Shown: positions 34,007 to 43,735 of the stretch, one piece after another | Layout of the letters: each line of letters starts with the position of its first letter | Numbering within the stretch: the stretch's first letter is position 1 | NCBI RefSeq assembly: GCF_000577895.1 | Contig: NZ_HG917869.1 | Coordinates: 558,001-622,000 of the forward strand | Source of the DNA: Clostridium bornimense | GTDB lineage: Bacteria > Bacillota > Clostridia > Clostridiales > Clostridiaceae | Length of the DNA stretch: 64,000 nt | Direction: 5' to 3' | Program-made: the position numbers and the translations under genes | The notes under the pieces: generated by a model | What the model was told of the DNA's origin: nothing | The model's input: the letters and a program-made list of their open reading frames with translations, nothing else | Database searches by the model: none

Positions 34007-36115
34007 ATGAAGAATAAGAGACTATTATCTGTATTACTATCAACAACATTATTAACATCAATAATCTCGTCTCAATTTACAATGGCTTCAAGTGAAACTT
34101 TTGATGTAAATATCAGCGTTAATACTAAAGAAGATAGGACAAAAATTAGTCCATACATTTATGGAACAAATTTTGATGATCTTTCTGCTACCGTTAATTC
34201 AAGAAGGTTTGGTGGAAATAGATTAACTGCTTATAACTGGGAAAATAATGCATCTTCTGCAGGATCAGATTGGAATCAAAGTAGTGATAACCATCTTGTT
34301 AATGGTTTATCTAGCAGTAAACAAAATGAACCTGGGGCAGCAGTTACAGATTTCCATGATACAAATATAAAAAATGATATTGATTATTCCCTTGTCACAT
34401 TACAAATGGCTGGATATGTAGCAAAAGATACAAATGGCACAGTGAACGAATGGGAAAAAGCTCCTTCTAACAGATGGGCAGAAGTTAAAGTAAGTAAAGG
34501 AAGTTCATTATCTACTACTCCTAATACAAATGATAATTATGTATATATGGATGAGTTTATAAATTTCTTAGTAACAAAGTATGGAAAAAGTAATACTACT
34601 AAAGGAATTAAAGGCTACTCATTAGATAATGAACCTGCTTTATGGAGTGAAAACCATCCTAGAATACATTCTAATAAAGTTACTTGTAGCGAATTAATAA
34701 GCAAGAGTGTAGAACTTTCAAAAGCTTTAAAAAAGATAGACTCTAATGCTGAAACTTTTGGACCTGCCTTATATGGATTTAGTGCATATGATTCATTACA
34801 AGATGCTAGTGATTGGGGCCAATATAAAAATGACTATGATTGGTTTATTGATTATTATCTAGACGAAATGAAAAAATAATCTGATACCGCTGGTAAAAGA
34901 TTATTAGATGTATTAGATTTACATTGGTACAGCGAAGTAACTGTAGATGATAAAAAAATTACAGATTCACAAAAGACTAGTGATCGTGAAATAATGAAGG
35001 CAAGAGTTCAGGCTCCAAGAACATTCTGGGATTCTTCATATAAGGAAAATAGCTGGATAGGTCAATGGAGAAGTGAGTTTTTACCACTTATTCCAACTGT
35101 TCAGGAAAGCATAGATAAGTATAATCCAGGAACAAAACTAGCATTTACAGAATATAACTTTGGTGGTGGCGGAGACATCTCCGGAGGAATATCCCTTGCT
35201 GATACACTTGGTATCTTTGGTAAATATGGTGTATACCTTGCAACATTATGGCCTTTAAGTGATAAAGCTGATGAATTAACATATCATAATGCAGCTATGA
35301 ATTTATATACTAATTATGATGGTAAAAAATCATCTTATGGCGATACTAATGTTAAATTAGATAACTCAGATACTGTAAATAGTTCTGCATACGCATCTAT
35401 CGAAGGTAACGACGACTCAAAAGCACATATTATTGTAATGAATAAAGATCTAGATAAAGCTATGAATGCCAATATATCAATTACATCAAATAGCACCTAT
35501 ACTAAAGGTACAGTATATGGATTTGATAAGAACAATGATACAGTAGTGAAATTAGGAACAGTCAATAATATTAAGAATAACAAATTCACTTACAAATTAG
35601 ATGAAATGAGTGTAATACATATAGTCCTTGAAGGAGAAAGCTCCAGTACTTCTGTTGATAAAAACGGAATAATCGATGGAGGCATCTATTACATAAAAAA
35701 TGTTAATAGCGGTCAATACTTAGACGTTTACAATGGAATTGATAAAAATAATACCAATATACAACAACATCCTGGAAATAAATTATCAGCACAACAATTC
35801 AAAGTTGTATCTACAGGAGATGGGTATTACAAATTAGTTTCTCAAGTAGGTAATGGTAAAAGAGTAGTAGATGTATCGGGAAAGAAAAGTACAAATGGAG
35901 CAAATATAATACTCTATGATGATAAAGAATCAGACAACCAAAAGTTTAAATTGGAAGATTTAGGTGATAGTAAATATTTAATTAGAACCAAAATCTCTAA
36001 AAATAAATCTGTTGTAGAAGTAAAAGATGCAAGTAAAGCAAAAAAAGCTAATGTACAGCAGTGGGAATATAATAAACATAAGTGTCAACAATGGGAGTTT
36101 GAATTAGTAAAATAA
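34007..36115 (+). pseudogene. Secreted GH44 glucanase with ricin-type lectin domain, broken by an in-frame stop
   Basis: One frame runs from ATG 34007 (AGGAGGG 6 nt upstream; signal peptide MKNKRLLSVLLSTTLLTSII) to 36115, interrupted only by TAA at 34877-34879 after DYYLDEMKK. Before the stop: GH44 features RRFGGNRLTAYNWENNASSAGSDW and the acid/base Glu in YSLDNEPALW. After it, still in frame: LDLHWYSEV, the nucleophile region LAFTEYNFGGG, the beta-sandwich end and a ricin B-type lectin domain (GGIYYIKNVNSGQYLDVYNG to QQWEFELVK, about the last 150 residues). GH44 enzymes cut beta-1,4-glucans such as cellulose and xyloglucan. The stop separates the two catalytic Glu, so no active enzyme is expected without readthrough. 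Confidence 0.88.
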
Positions 36116-36182
36116 CTACAAAATCTACTTGAATACTTCAAATAGATGAGACTGTGAAATAAAGTCTGTAAATAAAAAAATA

Positions 36183-36230
36183 GCAGCTTTCTATAATAAA
36201 ATAAAATTATTATAGAAGGCTGTTTTTTAT
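36183..36230 (+). terminator. Intrinsic terminator after GH44 gene
   Basis: AGCAGCTTTCTATAATAA / TTATTATAGAAGGCTGTTTTTT. A second hairpin CACCTCCAAATG / CATTTGAGGTG with CACTTTTTT follows at 36241-36293. Confidence 0.85.
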
Positions 36231-36344
36231 GAGAAAAATACACCTCCAAATGATAAATCTATTTATTTAACATTTGAGGTGCACTTTTTTGTGATAACCT
36301 ATACTTTTAAACTCTTTAATACCTAACGCAAATATTAATCTTTA

Positions 36345-38438
36345 TTAATTCACTTTTTCAAATTTCCAATGTTGCCAATTTCCATCAATAAATCCCCATT
36401 GTTGAATATTTGCTCCACTTGATTTGCTTCCGTCCTTAACTTCTACACATCCTTTATCATTAGATGCCTTAGTTAAAATAGAATATGATCCATCTGAATT
36501 CTTTTGGATTTTAAATAATTGAGCATCACTTGCTGTATCTGTATGTATTCTTATATTGGTACCATTAGCCGCTTTTCCATAATATACATCTAATAAAAAT
36601 TTCTTTCCATTTCCAAGTTGTGAGTATAAATAGTAATATCCATTTCCAGCCGAAACTACTTTCCAGGTATTATGTGCTGCCGCTTTACTAGCGCCCCATT
36701 GTTGAACGTTAGCACCTTTCTTGGCTTCTCCATCTTTTACTTCTAAATACATATTTGTAGCTACATTCTTAATCATATACACTCCATTATTTTCTATCGA
36801 CTCACTACTTGTTGAGGAAGATGAAGTAGATTTTATTGGGGATGCTACCTTTTTATTTACATATTTTGAACATTCACTATAATTTATATATTTTAAATCT
36901 GATAATTTACTTACCGCTCCTGCATATTTAGTACAGAAATCTTTAGTATCATTATCACCATATGCTTTAATAATTGAATATCCATAGTTTGATGATGGCT
37001 TCCATGTAGTTGATTTTGTCCCTTCTGGTAATGTTACTTTATATGGTGTAGTAACAGGTTTTTCCCCTTTATTTGTATATGAATCTACATCGGTACATGT
37101 AGCTTTAGAATCTACTGAAAATTCATAATCCCAATAACCGCTAGATTCTTTTTGATAGTTTTCAAATCTATTGCTTTCAGAATAAACTTGAGATCCCTCT
37201 CCACACTTTATAGCTGCATATCCATCATTTTTAGTAGCTGCAGAAGATCTCTTATAAAAATTATTATAGACATGAAGACTACCATTTCCAAGTTGAGGTG
37301 CTCTATGAACTATTGAGTCAAAATAATTATACATAACAGTCGCTCTGTCTTGTGATGTTCCACCAGCTCCAAAAGCTACTCCCCAGAAACGATGAGAAAA
37401 TTTATTATATGATAAAGTAACAAAATCTGGATCTTTCTCAGCATACTCACTTCTATTTACCCATATAAACTTACCAACTTCATCTTTATCTAATGCAAGA
37501 GAGTTATTAAACGTACAATGATCAACCCAAACATTATTTGAACCATATACAGCAAAAGCAACTACATCTTCTCTATCTTTAACTTGAATATCTAAATTCT
37601 TCAGAATTATATTGTTACTAACACTTTCCTTTTTAAAATAGTCATCAGTTCTAAGTCTAGGATCTGTCAAAGTCTTTGCACCATAAGAACCGATAATTGT
37701 CTTATTAGATGCTATTCTTAAATCATACATTTCACTGTTGCAATTATTTATATTTTTAGAAATAACAATTGTTAATGGCTCCGTTTTTAATAATGCATCT
37801 TTTAACGAAGGTAAATCACTAACAAAAACGGTCTTACCTAATAATCCTCCAATTGTACCTGCTTTTTCACCTTCGCTTACTAAACAATTACCAGCAAAAC
37901 CTTCTAAGCCATCACAGTTTATCTTCCACTTTTGCTCAGTTGCTCCTGTATACTTTTTTAATGATACAGTAGAATCTTCACTATCATATGTTAATGCCAT
38001 ATTAGAATCTTTAACATTTGTTATTTTGTAATAAAGATAATTTCCTAAGTAATCTTTATCTACTCCAGTAATCTTCCATTGTTGTGTTTTATCCCCTTCA
38101 TCAGATTTTATAACACAACTAGTACCGGCAGAATATTTATTATTCTTTGTAGATAATAATTTTTCTGTTTCCATATTTACGATTTTGTAAACCCCATCAG
38201 AGACATACTTTATCTCCCAATTTTCATTCTGTGTTCCCGTAGCTGATTTAATATTCAATACAGAATTATCTGAAGTTCCTTTGATATTAAGATTTTTGCC
38301 AGTACCTGTTGTAAATTTCACAGCTTGAGCTGGATAATCTGTTGCTGCTTGTACATATTCCATTGGCATATTCACCAAAACTAACGACAATACAAAAATA
38401 GCCGCAATCATTTTACTTAATAAAGTCATTTTTTTCAT
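36345..38438 (-). CDS. Secreted pectate lyase (PL1) flanked by ricin-type lectin domains
   Basis: 697-aa extracellular enzyme that cleaves polygalacturonate by beta-elimination. Signal peptide residues 1-31 (cleavage after VQA). A ricin B-like domain covers about 36-175 (LNIKGTSDNSVLNIKSATGTQNENWEI, QKWKI). The PL1 parallel beta-helix lies at about 190-540: IVISKNI, NKTIIGSYG, NNVWVDHCTF, VTLSYNKFSHRFWGVAFG and RAPQLGNGSLHVYNNFY. A second ricin B-like domain (YMIKNVATNMYLEVKDG … QQWGFIDGNWQHWKFEKV) ends it at about 555-697. Its C-terminal lectin is related to that of the neighbouring GH44 protein, so the two genes form a convergent plant-cell-wall degradation pair. Start ATG 38438 behind AGAGGGA. 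Confidence 0.9.
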   Translation of the reverse strand: MKKMTLLSKMIAAIFVLSLVLVNMPMEYVQAATDYPAQAVKFTTGTGKNLNIKGTSDNSVLNIKSATGTQNENWEIKYVSDGVYKIVNMETEKLLSTKNNKYSAGTSCVIKSDEGDKTQQWKITGVDKDYLGNYLYYKITNVKDSNMALTYDSEDSTVSLKKYTGATEQKWKINCDGLEGFAGNCLVSEGEKAGTIGGLLGKTVFVSDLPSLKDALLKTEPLTIVISKNINNCNSEMYDLRIASNKTIIGSYGAKTLTDPRLRTDDYFKKESVSNNIILKNLDIQVKDREDVVAFAVYGSNNVWVDHCTFNNSLALDKDEVGKFIWVNRSEYAEKDPDFVTLSYNKFSHRFWGVAFGAGGTSQDRATVMYNYFDSIVHRAPQLGNGSLHVYNNFYKRSSAATKNDGYAAIKCGEGSQVYSESNRFENYQKESSGYWDYEFSVDSKATCTDVDSYTNKGEKPVTTPYKVTLPEGTKSTTWKPSSNYGYSIIKAYGDNDTKDFCTKYAGAVSKLSDLKYINYSECSKYVNKKVASPIKSTSSSSTSSESIENNGVYMIKNVATNMYLEVKDGEAKKGANVQQWGASKAAAHNTWKVVSAGNGYYYLYSQLGNGKKFLLDVYYGKAANGTNIRIHTDTASDAQLFKIQKNSDGSYSILTKASNDKGCVEVKDGSKSSGANIQQWGFIDGNWQHWKFEKVN

Positions 38439-38752
38439 TGAAATCCCTCTTTTCTATAGTAATATAAAATCATATTTATACATTTTGTAATAGTTACCAA
38501 TAATATTATTATACCACAAAATATGTATTTTCAACATAATATTACTATATTCGACTTAAAGTAATTCTATTCTTAAAAAATATAAGTTATATTTTGAGGC
38601 TCAAAGAAAGATAGTCCATGCTCCTTAGCCAATTTTTGTATGGTATCATTAAAAAACTCTGCATAATCCATATCACAACCAATTGATATGCTCCCCTTAT
38701 GGTAGACACATAAAATAATTAAAATGTCTATCATGAGAGGGAGTATTTTTTT

Positions 38753-39433
38753 ATGTGTAAAAAACGTAATTTTAGTGCTGAAGAAAAAGTTAAATATGTT
38801 GAGGAATATCTAAAAAGTAAAAATAGTATGAGTCATTTTTCATCTATGCTGGGGATTGCCTTAGAATCTTTTCGTCAATGGATTCGTAACTACAATAGTA
38901 TAGGCGCGGAAGCCTTTACGATGGAAGGATATAAGGGCTATTCTAAAGAATTGAAATTACAAGCAGTAGAAGCTTATTTGTCAAATTTATATTCTCAAGA
39001 TGAAATTTGTGCAAAATATAAAATACGTTCAAAAACGCAACTACAAAGATGGATTTCAATATATAATAGTCATAATAAACTAAAATCTTCTGGAGTTGGA
39101 GGGACAGCAATTATGACTAAAGGTAGAACTACAACTTATAATGAACGTATTGAGATTGTAAAGTATTATATAGAAAATGATAAAAATTACGCTAAAACAG
39201 CAGAAAAATTTCAAATATCATATCAACAAATATATAGTTGGATTAAGAAATATGAAACCAATGGCATTGAAGCACTATTAGATAAACGTGGAAAGCGAAA
39301 GCTTGCCGATGAAATGTCTGAAATAGAAAAGTTAAAAGCGAAAAACAAATTACTTGAAGCCGAAAATCGTAGACAACAGATGGAGATAGAATTCTTAAAA
39401 AAGTTAGACGAAATAGAAAGGAGGCGATTTTAA
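38753..39433 (+). CDS. IS3 transposase OrfA (double helix-turn-helix)
   Basis: 226-aa DNA-binding part: two helix-turn-helix repeats (SHFSSMLGIALESFRQWIRNY; NYAKTAEKFQISYQQIYSWIKKYE) and a C-terminal leucine-zipper coiled coil (EIEKLKAKNKLLEAENRRQQMEIEFLKKL). Near the end A AAA AAG at 39397-39403 is in phase with the codons, the classic -1 frameshift signal for making OrfAB. ATG 38753 is preceded by GAGAGGGAG. Confidence 0.9.
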   Translation: MCKKRNFSAEEKVKYVEEYLKSKNSMSHFSSMLGIALESFRQWIRNYNSIGAEAFTMEGYKGYSKELKLQAVEAYLSNLYSQDEICAKYKIRSKTQLQRWISIYNSHNKLKSSGVGGTAIMTKGRTTTYNERIEIVKYYIENDKNYAKTAEKFQISYQQIYSWIKKYETNGIEALLDKRGKRKLADEMSEIEKLKAKNKLLEAENRRQQMEIEFLKKLDEIERRRF

Positions 39434-39474
39434 GTAAAACAAAAAATGAATTTATCTATTTAGCAATACAAGAG

Positions 39475-40323
39475 TTGCATAAGCAAAAATCTTTTTCTAT
39501 TAAAGAATTATGTGAAATAGCCGGTATTGCACGCTCCGCATATTATAAATGGACGAATCGCAAAGTAAGTATGAATGAAAAATTTAATGAGGTGTTATTA
39601 TCACTTATACAAGAATCATATGAAGAAATAAACGGAATATTAGGATATAGACAAATGACTATAAAATTAAATCGTGAAAATGATTTTCATGTAAATCCAA
39701 AGAGAATTTATAGGCTTATGTGTATTCTTAATCTAAAGTCAGTATGTCGTAGAAAACGAAAAACTTATAAAAAATCTACACCTGAAACTGTAGCTGATAA
39801 TATTCTAAATAGAGATTTCTATGCAGATAAATTTGGTGAAAAGTGGCTCACAGATGTAACGGAAATGAAGTATGGTATTGGAAAGAAAGCATATTTAAGT
39901 GCAATTCTAGATCTTTCTGATAAGAGTATTGTCTCTTTTGTAATTGGGCATTCAAATAATAATAATCTAGTGTTTCAAACATTTGATATTGCCCGTAGGG
40001 AGTATCCGCAGGCTACGCCTATTTTTCATAGTGATCGTGGTTTTCAGTATACTTCAAAAACATTTAAGAAAAAGCTTGAAGAAGCTAATATGATTCAAAG
40101 TATGTCACGAGTATCACGTTGTATTGATAATGGTCCAATGGAAGCATTTTGGGGTATGTTAAAATCAGAAATGTATTATTTAAAGAAATTTAATTCATAT
40201 GAAGAATTAGAAGCAGCAATTATAGAGTACATAGATTATTACAATAATCGTAGATATCAAAAACGTCTCAACTCTATGACTCCGTTAGAATATAGGGAGT
40301 ATTTATTAAAATCTGTAGCATAA
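39475..40323 (+). CDS. IS3 transposase OrfB (DDE integrase domain)
   Basis: Catalytic rve-type integrase: HTH_21 part ILGYRQMTIKLNRENDFHVNPKRIYRLM, then DDE residues in WLTDVTEMKY, FHSDRGFQYTSKTFKKKL and PMEAFWGMLKSEMYY, ending YNNRRYQKRLNSMTPLEYRE. No standard start codon with a ribosome binding site exists; the frame stays open upstream to 39403, directly after the slippery heptamer, so it is probably made as a fusion with OrfA by -1 frameshifting. Confidence 0.88.
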   Translation: MHKQKSFSIKELCEIAGIARSAYYKWTNRKVSMNEKFNEVLLSLIQESYEEINGILGYRQMTIKLNRENDFHVNPKRIYRLMCILNLKSVCRRKRKTYKKSTPETVADNILNRDFYADKFGEKWLTDVTEMKYGIGKKAYLSAILDLSDKSIVSFVIGHSNNNNLVFQTFDIARREYPQATPIFHSDRGFQYTSKTFKKKLEEANMIQSMSRVSRCIDNGPMEAFWGMLKSEMYYLKKFNSYEELEAAIIEYIDYYNNRRYQKRLNSMTPLEYREYLLKSVA

Positions 40324-40360
40324 AATATAGCTAACCACAAAAGTGATTAGCTATATTAAA
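40324..40360 (+). terminator. Hairpin after IS3 orfB
   Basis: ATATAGCTAACCAC / GTGATTAGCTATAT stem; T-rich but no clean run. Confidence 0.55.
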
Positions 40361-40610
40361 TATTTTTATTATTTCACCTGTCTACTTGACAGGGAGCAGT
40401 TCACAATGATAACAAACCCTTTACCTTTATTTTTATCCATTGGCACATCTATTTTCTCTAAATCATTATAAAATTCATCTATTATTTCTATATCTCCAAC
40501 TTGTGAAGTATCACCAATACATAATCTCTCATATAGATTATTTGCTGAAATGACTCCACTAACCTCATCACTATTCCAAACTGCACAATACCAATCCATT
40601 TTATCCTCCA

Positions 40611-41066
40611 TTATCTACTTTTATACTTTAAAACAACACTATCCTTACTTTCTTCTAAAAATATCTCTAAATATGCAAGTTCGTTAAAGCAAAATTCCTC
40701 AATTTGCTTTTCACATTCTTCTCTAATGTAGTAATCATGAGTATATCTATTTCGAAGTTTCACAGCTAAAGATAAGTAATTTTTTAAATTTTTATCAAAG
40801 AAGCCCATTTCTGATGCTGTTTCTATAAGTTTTGTCGCTGAAGTACTACTATTAATTTTCCCATTATTTATTACAATGTAACTTTCACACATATCTATTA
40901 TATACTCTGAAAAATCCTGAAAAAAAGCAAACATAGCTCTTTTAACAATTCTATTTTTATTACTTTTGTACTCAGTTATTGTATATTTTAAATCTTCTAA
41001 TGTGTTGTATGCACTTTTATATTTTTCTAAAAACTTTTCCTTTTTATATTTATAATATGGACTCAT
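40611..41066 (-). CDS. hepT: HepT-like HEPN toxin
   Basis: 151-aa all-helical protein with the HEPN ribonuclease motif Rx4HxY as Arg105…His110-Asp-Tyr112 in KLRNRYTHDY. In HepT-MntA modules this RNase toxin is silenced when its partner adenylylates the motif tyrosine; Tyr112 is the expected target. It overlaps mntA by 17 nt, the usual arrangement. Downstream, its stop abuts the third, IS3-disrupted gene. Confidence 0.82.
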   Translation of the reverse strand: MSPYYKYKKEKFLEKYKSAYNTLEDLKYTITEYKSNKNRIVKRAMFAFFQDFSEYIIDMCESYIVINNGKINSSTSATKLIETASEMGFFDKNLKNYLSLAVKLRNRYTHDYYIREECEKQIEEFCFNELAYLEIFLEESKDSVVLKYKSR

Positions 41067-41481
41067 CTATAATCCCTCCAAAATAGCTATATTGTTCATC
41101 TATCTTTAATGTCTTTTCAAAATTTCTATTATTCCTAGCATATTTTAATACATAATGCATAAAATCAAACCATAAATCATCATTTACAATATATTGTTCA
41201 TCACTATCTACAGCAATCCTAGCAAATTTATTATAAAAGTCACTATAATGAACAAAAGTTAAATGTATCTTATCGTATTTATAAAAATCTATACATAATG
41301 TATTTACTTCATCTTCAATATTAATTGTATCCATAAAATTAACATTAGGTCCAACAACCACAGCTAAATCTATGTCACTTCTATCCCTAATCCACTCTTT
41401 AGTTCCATAGCTTCCAAATCTACATACTGATACAATTCCATTAATGTTTTTTAGTGAATTTATAAACTCTACCTTGTTCAT
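41050..41481 (-). CDS. mntA: MntA-like nucleotidyltransferase antitoxin
   Basis: 143-aa minimal nucleotidyltransferase: CRFGSYGTKEWIRDRSDIDLAVVV holds the GS…DxD catalytic motif (Ser24, Asp36, Asp38; one residue longer between GS and DxD than the usual ten). The third carboxylate is probably in the DKIHLTFV strand region. Start at ATG 41481, which has GGAGG 6 nt upstream; an earlier in-frame ATG (41499) precedes that site. Predicted to AMPylate and neutralise the adjacent HEPN toxin. Confidence 0.82.
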   Translation of the reverse strand: MNKVEFINSLKNINGIVSVCRFGSYGTKEWIRDRSDIDLAVVVGPNVNFMDTINIEDEVNTLCIDFYKYDKIHLTFVHYSDFYNKFARIAVDSDEQYIVNDDLWFDFMHYVLKYARNNRNFEKTLKIDEQYSYFGGIIDESIL

Positions 41482-41530
41482 CCGTGACCTCCATTGCATA
41501 TTTTGAAATTAATATTATTATATCATATTA

Positions 41531-41567
41531 AAAAAGCCAGAAAACATTTTGTTTTCTGGCTTTCCAA
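41531..41567 (-). terminator. Terminator of the kinase-regulator-ABC operon
   Basis: Minus strand GAAAGCCAGAAAAC / GTTTTCTGGCTTTTTTAAT hairpin, just after the second permease. Confidence 0.85.
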
Positions 41568-41576
41568 TACCCATTC

Positions 41577-42641
41577 TTATTCTTTAACAAACTGCCTTAA
41601 TCTAAAACTTCCAGCGGTAAAAAATACTAGAGACATTAAAACTATAATTAAAGTAGGTACTATAATCTCATTTGTATTTATAATTCTTAATAACCACGTA
41701 AATGGTGAAATAATACTTATTCTACTTATTGATATAGGAATATTTTTGTAATCTGTAAATTCTGTGCCCAACATACCTAAACCAAAAGCTAATAATCCAA
41801 AAATTATTGTAAATAAACTTGCAATTACTGGGTTCTTAATCCATCTTGTTACAGCTACAACTATAGCAGTAGTAATTAAACTGCCAAGGAAAATAATAAA
41901 AGAGCCCTCTGGAATTTTATTAGCGTGAATTTTGGTGATATTTGCTAGAAAAATGAATCCTGCTACTGATAATATACCTTGTAATAAAAATGATGATATA
42001 AATAAACTTCCTAAAATAGTGATGTCTTTATTAGCAGTTGCAATAGTTCTCCTTAGTACTTTTTGTTCTTTAAGTTTTATAATTTCAGTAGATACTATCG
42101 ATCCTCCTAACATCATAAAATAACATAACATTATAATTGTCATTTTATATGTTTCTTTTTCTTCCTTTATATTTTTTACAACAGTATTAATTGAATTTGT
42201 ACTTAATCCTTCTGTTACCTTCTCTTCTAATACATTAAATATATAATTTTCTATTATATTCTCTGCCATCATTGATCCATTACTAGTTTCAACAGTATAG
42301 CTTTTAACTTCAGGTGCTTTTCCATCTTCTATTTGTTTTTGAAAATTACTATCTATAACATAAATCACACCAAGTTTATTTTCTCTTAAAAGATTATAAT
42401 TATCTTCTATTTGTCCACTTAACTTATCAATGGTGTATTCTTTTTCAAGTTCTAAAATCATTTCTTTAGAGTAATTTGACTTACTATTATCTATTATTCC
42501 TATACCTTCTATTTTTTCACCTGAAATTGTTCTATTCATAAACAATAACATTATTACAGGCATAATTATGGTCATTAATAGTATACTTGGATTTTTTAAT
42601 TGTCTCTTTATATTAATTAAAACTAATCTTCCTAATTGCAT
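41577..42641 (-). CDS. ABC-2 type permease (LnrN/LnrM-like), second
   Basis: 354-aa membrane subunit: one N-terminal helix (residues about 18-34), a large outer domain to about 165, then five or six helices (…MIIMLCYFMMLGGSIVSTEIIKLKEQKVLRRTIATA …), as in ABC-2 drug or peptide exporters. It overlaps the upstream permease gene by 10 nt. Last gene of a five-gene operon that follows the order of Bacillus subtilis lnrJKLMN (kinase, regulator, ATPase, two permeases), which confers resistance to membrane-active polyene antibiotics; the substrate here is unknown. Confidence 0.82.
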   Translation of the reverse strand: MQLGRLVLINIKRQLKNPSILLMTIIMPVIMLLFMNRTISGEKIEGIGIIDNSKSNYSKEMILELEKEYTIDKLSGQIEDNYNLLRENKLGVIYVIDSNFQKQIEDGKAPEVKSYTVETSNGSMMAENIIENYIFNVLEEKVTEGLSTNSINTVVKNIKEEKETYKMTIIMLCYFMMLGGSIVSTEIIKLKEQKVLRRTIATANKDITILGSLFISSFLLQGILSVAGFIFLANITKIHANKIPEGSFIIFLGSLITTAIVVAVTRWIKNPVIASLFTIIFGLLAFGLGMLGTEFTDYKNIPISISRISIISPFTWLLRIINTNEIIVPTLIIVLMSLVFFTAGSFRLRQFVKE

Positions 42642-43726
42642 AGTTTTCGCCTCCCACTAATAATTGCTTTTATTATAGCAAGTGAATAAATAATAATAGC
42701 TATAGCTAATATCATAAATATCCATTTCCAGCCTCCACTAAGATTTCCGTTTAAATTATATAAAGTAAAAGCATTATTTAAATAATGAGTAGGTGATATT
42801 ATAGTTAACTTATTACCTTTTAAAGAAAACATTTCAGTACTAGCAACAGGTATAAAAAATATAATATATGAGATAATTTTCCCATACTTTGCTTTAAATA
42901 CTGTAATTATCGTTTGACATAAAAATACTACTAATAAAGTTGATGTTGAAACTAACACCAATAAATCCAATATATTACCCTTAAAACTTAATCCTGTAAC
43001 TCTAAAGAATATAACATAGGCTGTAATTATTATAAAAACGTATATAATATGTGCTAAAGTATCATAAAATAGATATTGTATTTTTGTTACTGGCGCTACA
43101 TTTACTCTGTTTTCTATATTTACAGATTTATCATTATAAGCTCCTTGTGCCATTATCATTATCAACATTACTATTACAAAACCAATCATAGATGCTGCAT
43201 ACTTTTCATACATATTATTTGTTTTCATTGTATCTATTTTTATATTATCTATAATTTGTGTATCAAAAAATTTATCTAAATCTTCTACATTACCATTAGA
43301 TAATGATATATATAAATTCTGATGATATCTATCTAATATTGTTTTTAACGTATTTGTAGCGACTTCCTTTTCTTCAGTTTTTCTATTTATTGTTATACTA
43401 CCTTTATTTTTATTTAGAATATTATCTTCATACCCTTTATCAATCACTAATTCCACGTCTGAATCTTTATCAGTTACTTTTATCAACTCTTTTAAATCTT
43501 TTCCTTTTATTATCTCTACTAGCTTTTTAGACATTTCACTACTATCATTATCAACGACCTTTACATCTAATACGCTAAGTTTAAGAGGATTTTCATTGGT
43601 TAAATTATTAAAATACCCCATAAAACATGCCATAATAATAGGAAATATAATAAAATACGATAAAACTACTGCTCCACTGGAAACCATACTTTTTAGTGTT
43701 GATTTTACATAATAAAAAGTTTTCAT
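42632..43726 (-). CDS. ABC-2 type permease (LnrM-like), first
   Basis: 364-aa permease with the same ABC-2 layout as its neighbour: N-terminal helix at about 17-37, outer domain, and helices from about 180 (MIGFVIVMLIMIMAQGAYNDKSVNIENRVNVAPV) to the C-terminus. The two permeases probably form a heterodimer with the ATPase at 43736. Nine nucleotides separate it from the ATPase gene and 10 nt overlap the next permease. Confidence 0.82.
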   Translation of the reverse strand: MKTFYYVKSTLKSMVSSGAVVLSYFIIFPIIMACFMGYFNNLTNENPLKLSVLDVKVVDNDSSEMSKKLVEIIKGKDLKELIKVTDKDSDVELVIDKGYEDNILNKNKGSITINRKTEEKEVATNTLKTILDRYHQNLYISLSNGNVEDLDKFFDTQIIDNIKIDTMKTNNMYEKYAASMIGFVIVMLIMIMAQGAYNDKSVNIENRVNVAPVTKIQYLFYDTLAHIIYVFIIITAYVIFFRVTGLSFKGNILDLLVLVSTSTLLVVFLCQTIITVFKAKYGKIISYIIFFIPVASTEMFSLKGNKLTIISPTHYLNNAFTLYNLNGNLSGGWKWIFMILAIAIIIYSLAIIKAIISGRRKLCN

Positions 43727-43735
43727 CTACATCAC

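Larger units (their letters stand above)
38689..40398 (+). mobile_element. IS3-family insertion sequence (IS150-like)
   Basis: Imperfect inverted ends TGCTCCCCTTATGGTAGACA (from 38689) and, on the other strand, TGCTCCCTGTCAAGTAGACA (ending 40398). Two overlapping transposase frames with a -1 slippery site, typical of IS3. I cannot identify a convincing target duplication by eye, so the exact ends may be off by a few bases. It interrupts the gene at 38573-40611. Confidence 0.85.
38573..40611 (-). pseudogene. Third gene of TA operon, disrupted by IS3 element
   Basis: The 5' part (40611 to about 40399) reads MEDKMDWYCAVWNSDEVSGV … KGFVIIVNC. The 3' part (about 38688 to 38573) reads ISIGCDMDYAEFFNDTIQKL … FFEPQNITYIF and stop. 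Together they make a soluble protein of about 110 aa, family unknown, split by a 1.7-kb IS3 element. It starts where hepT ends, so it was the last gene of the mntA-hepT operon. The current 5' frame would end inside the IS as an 80-aa product. Confidence 0.75.
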
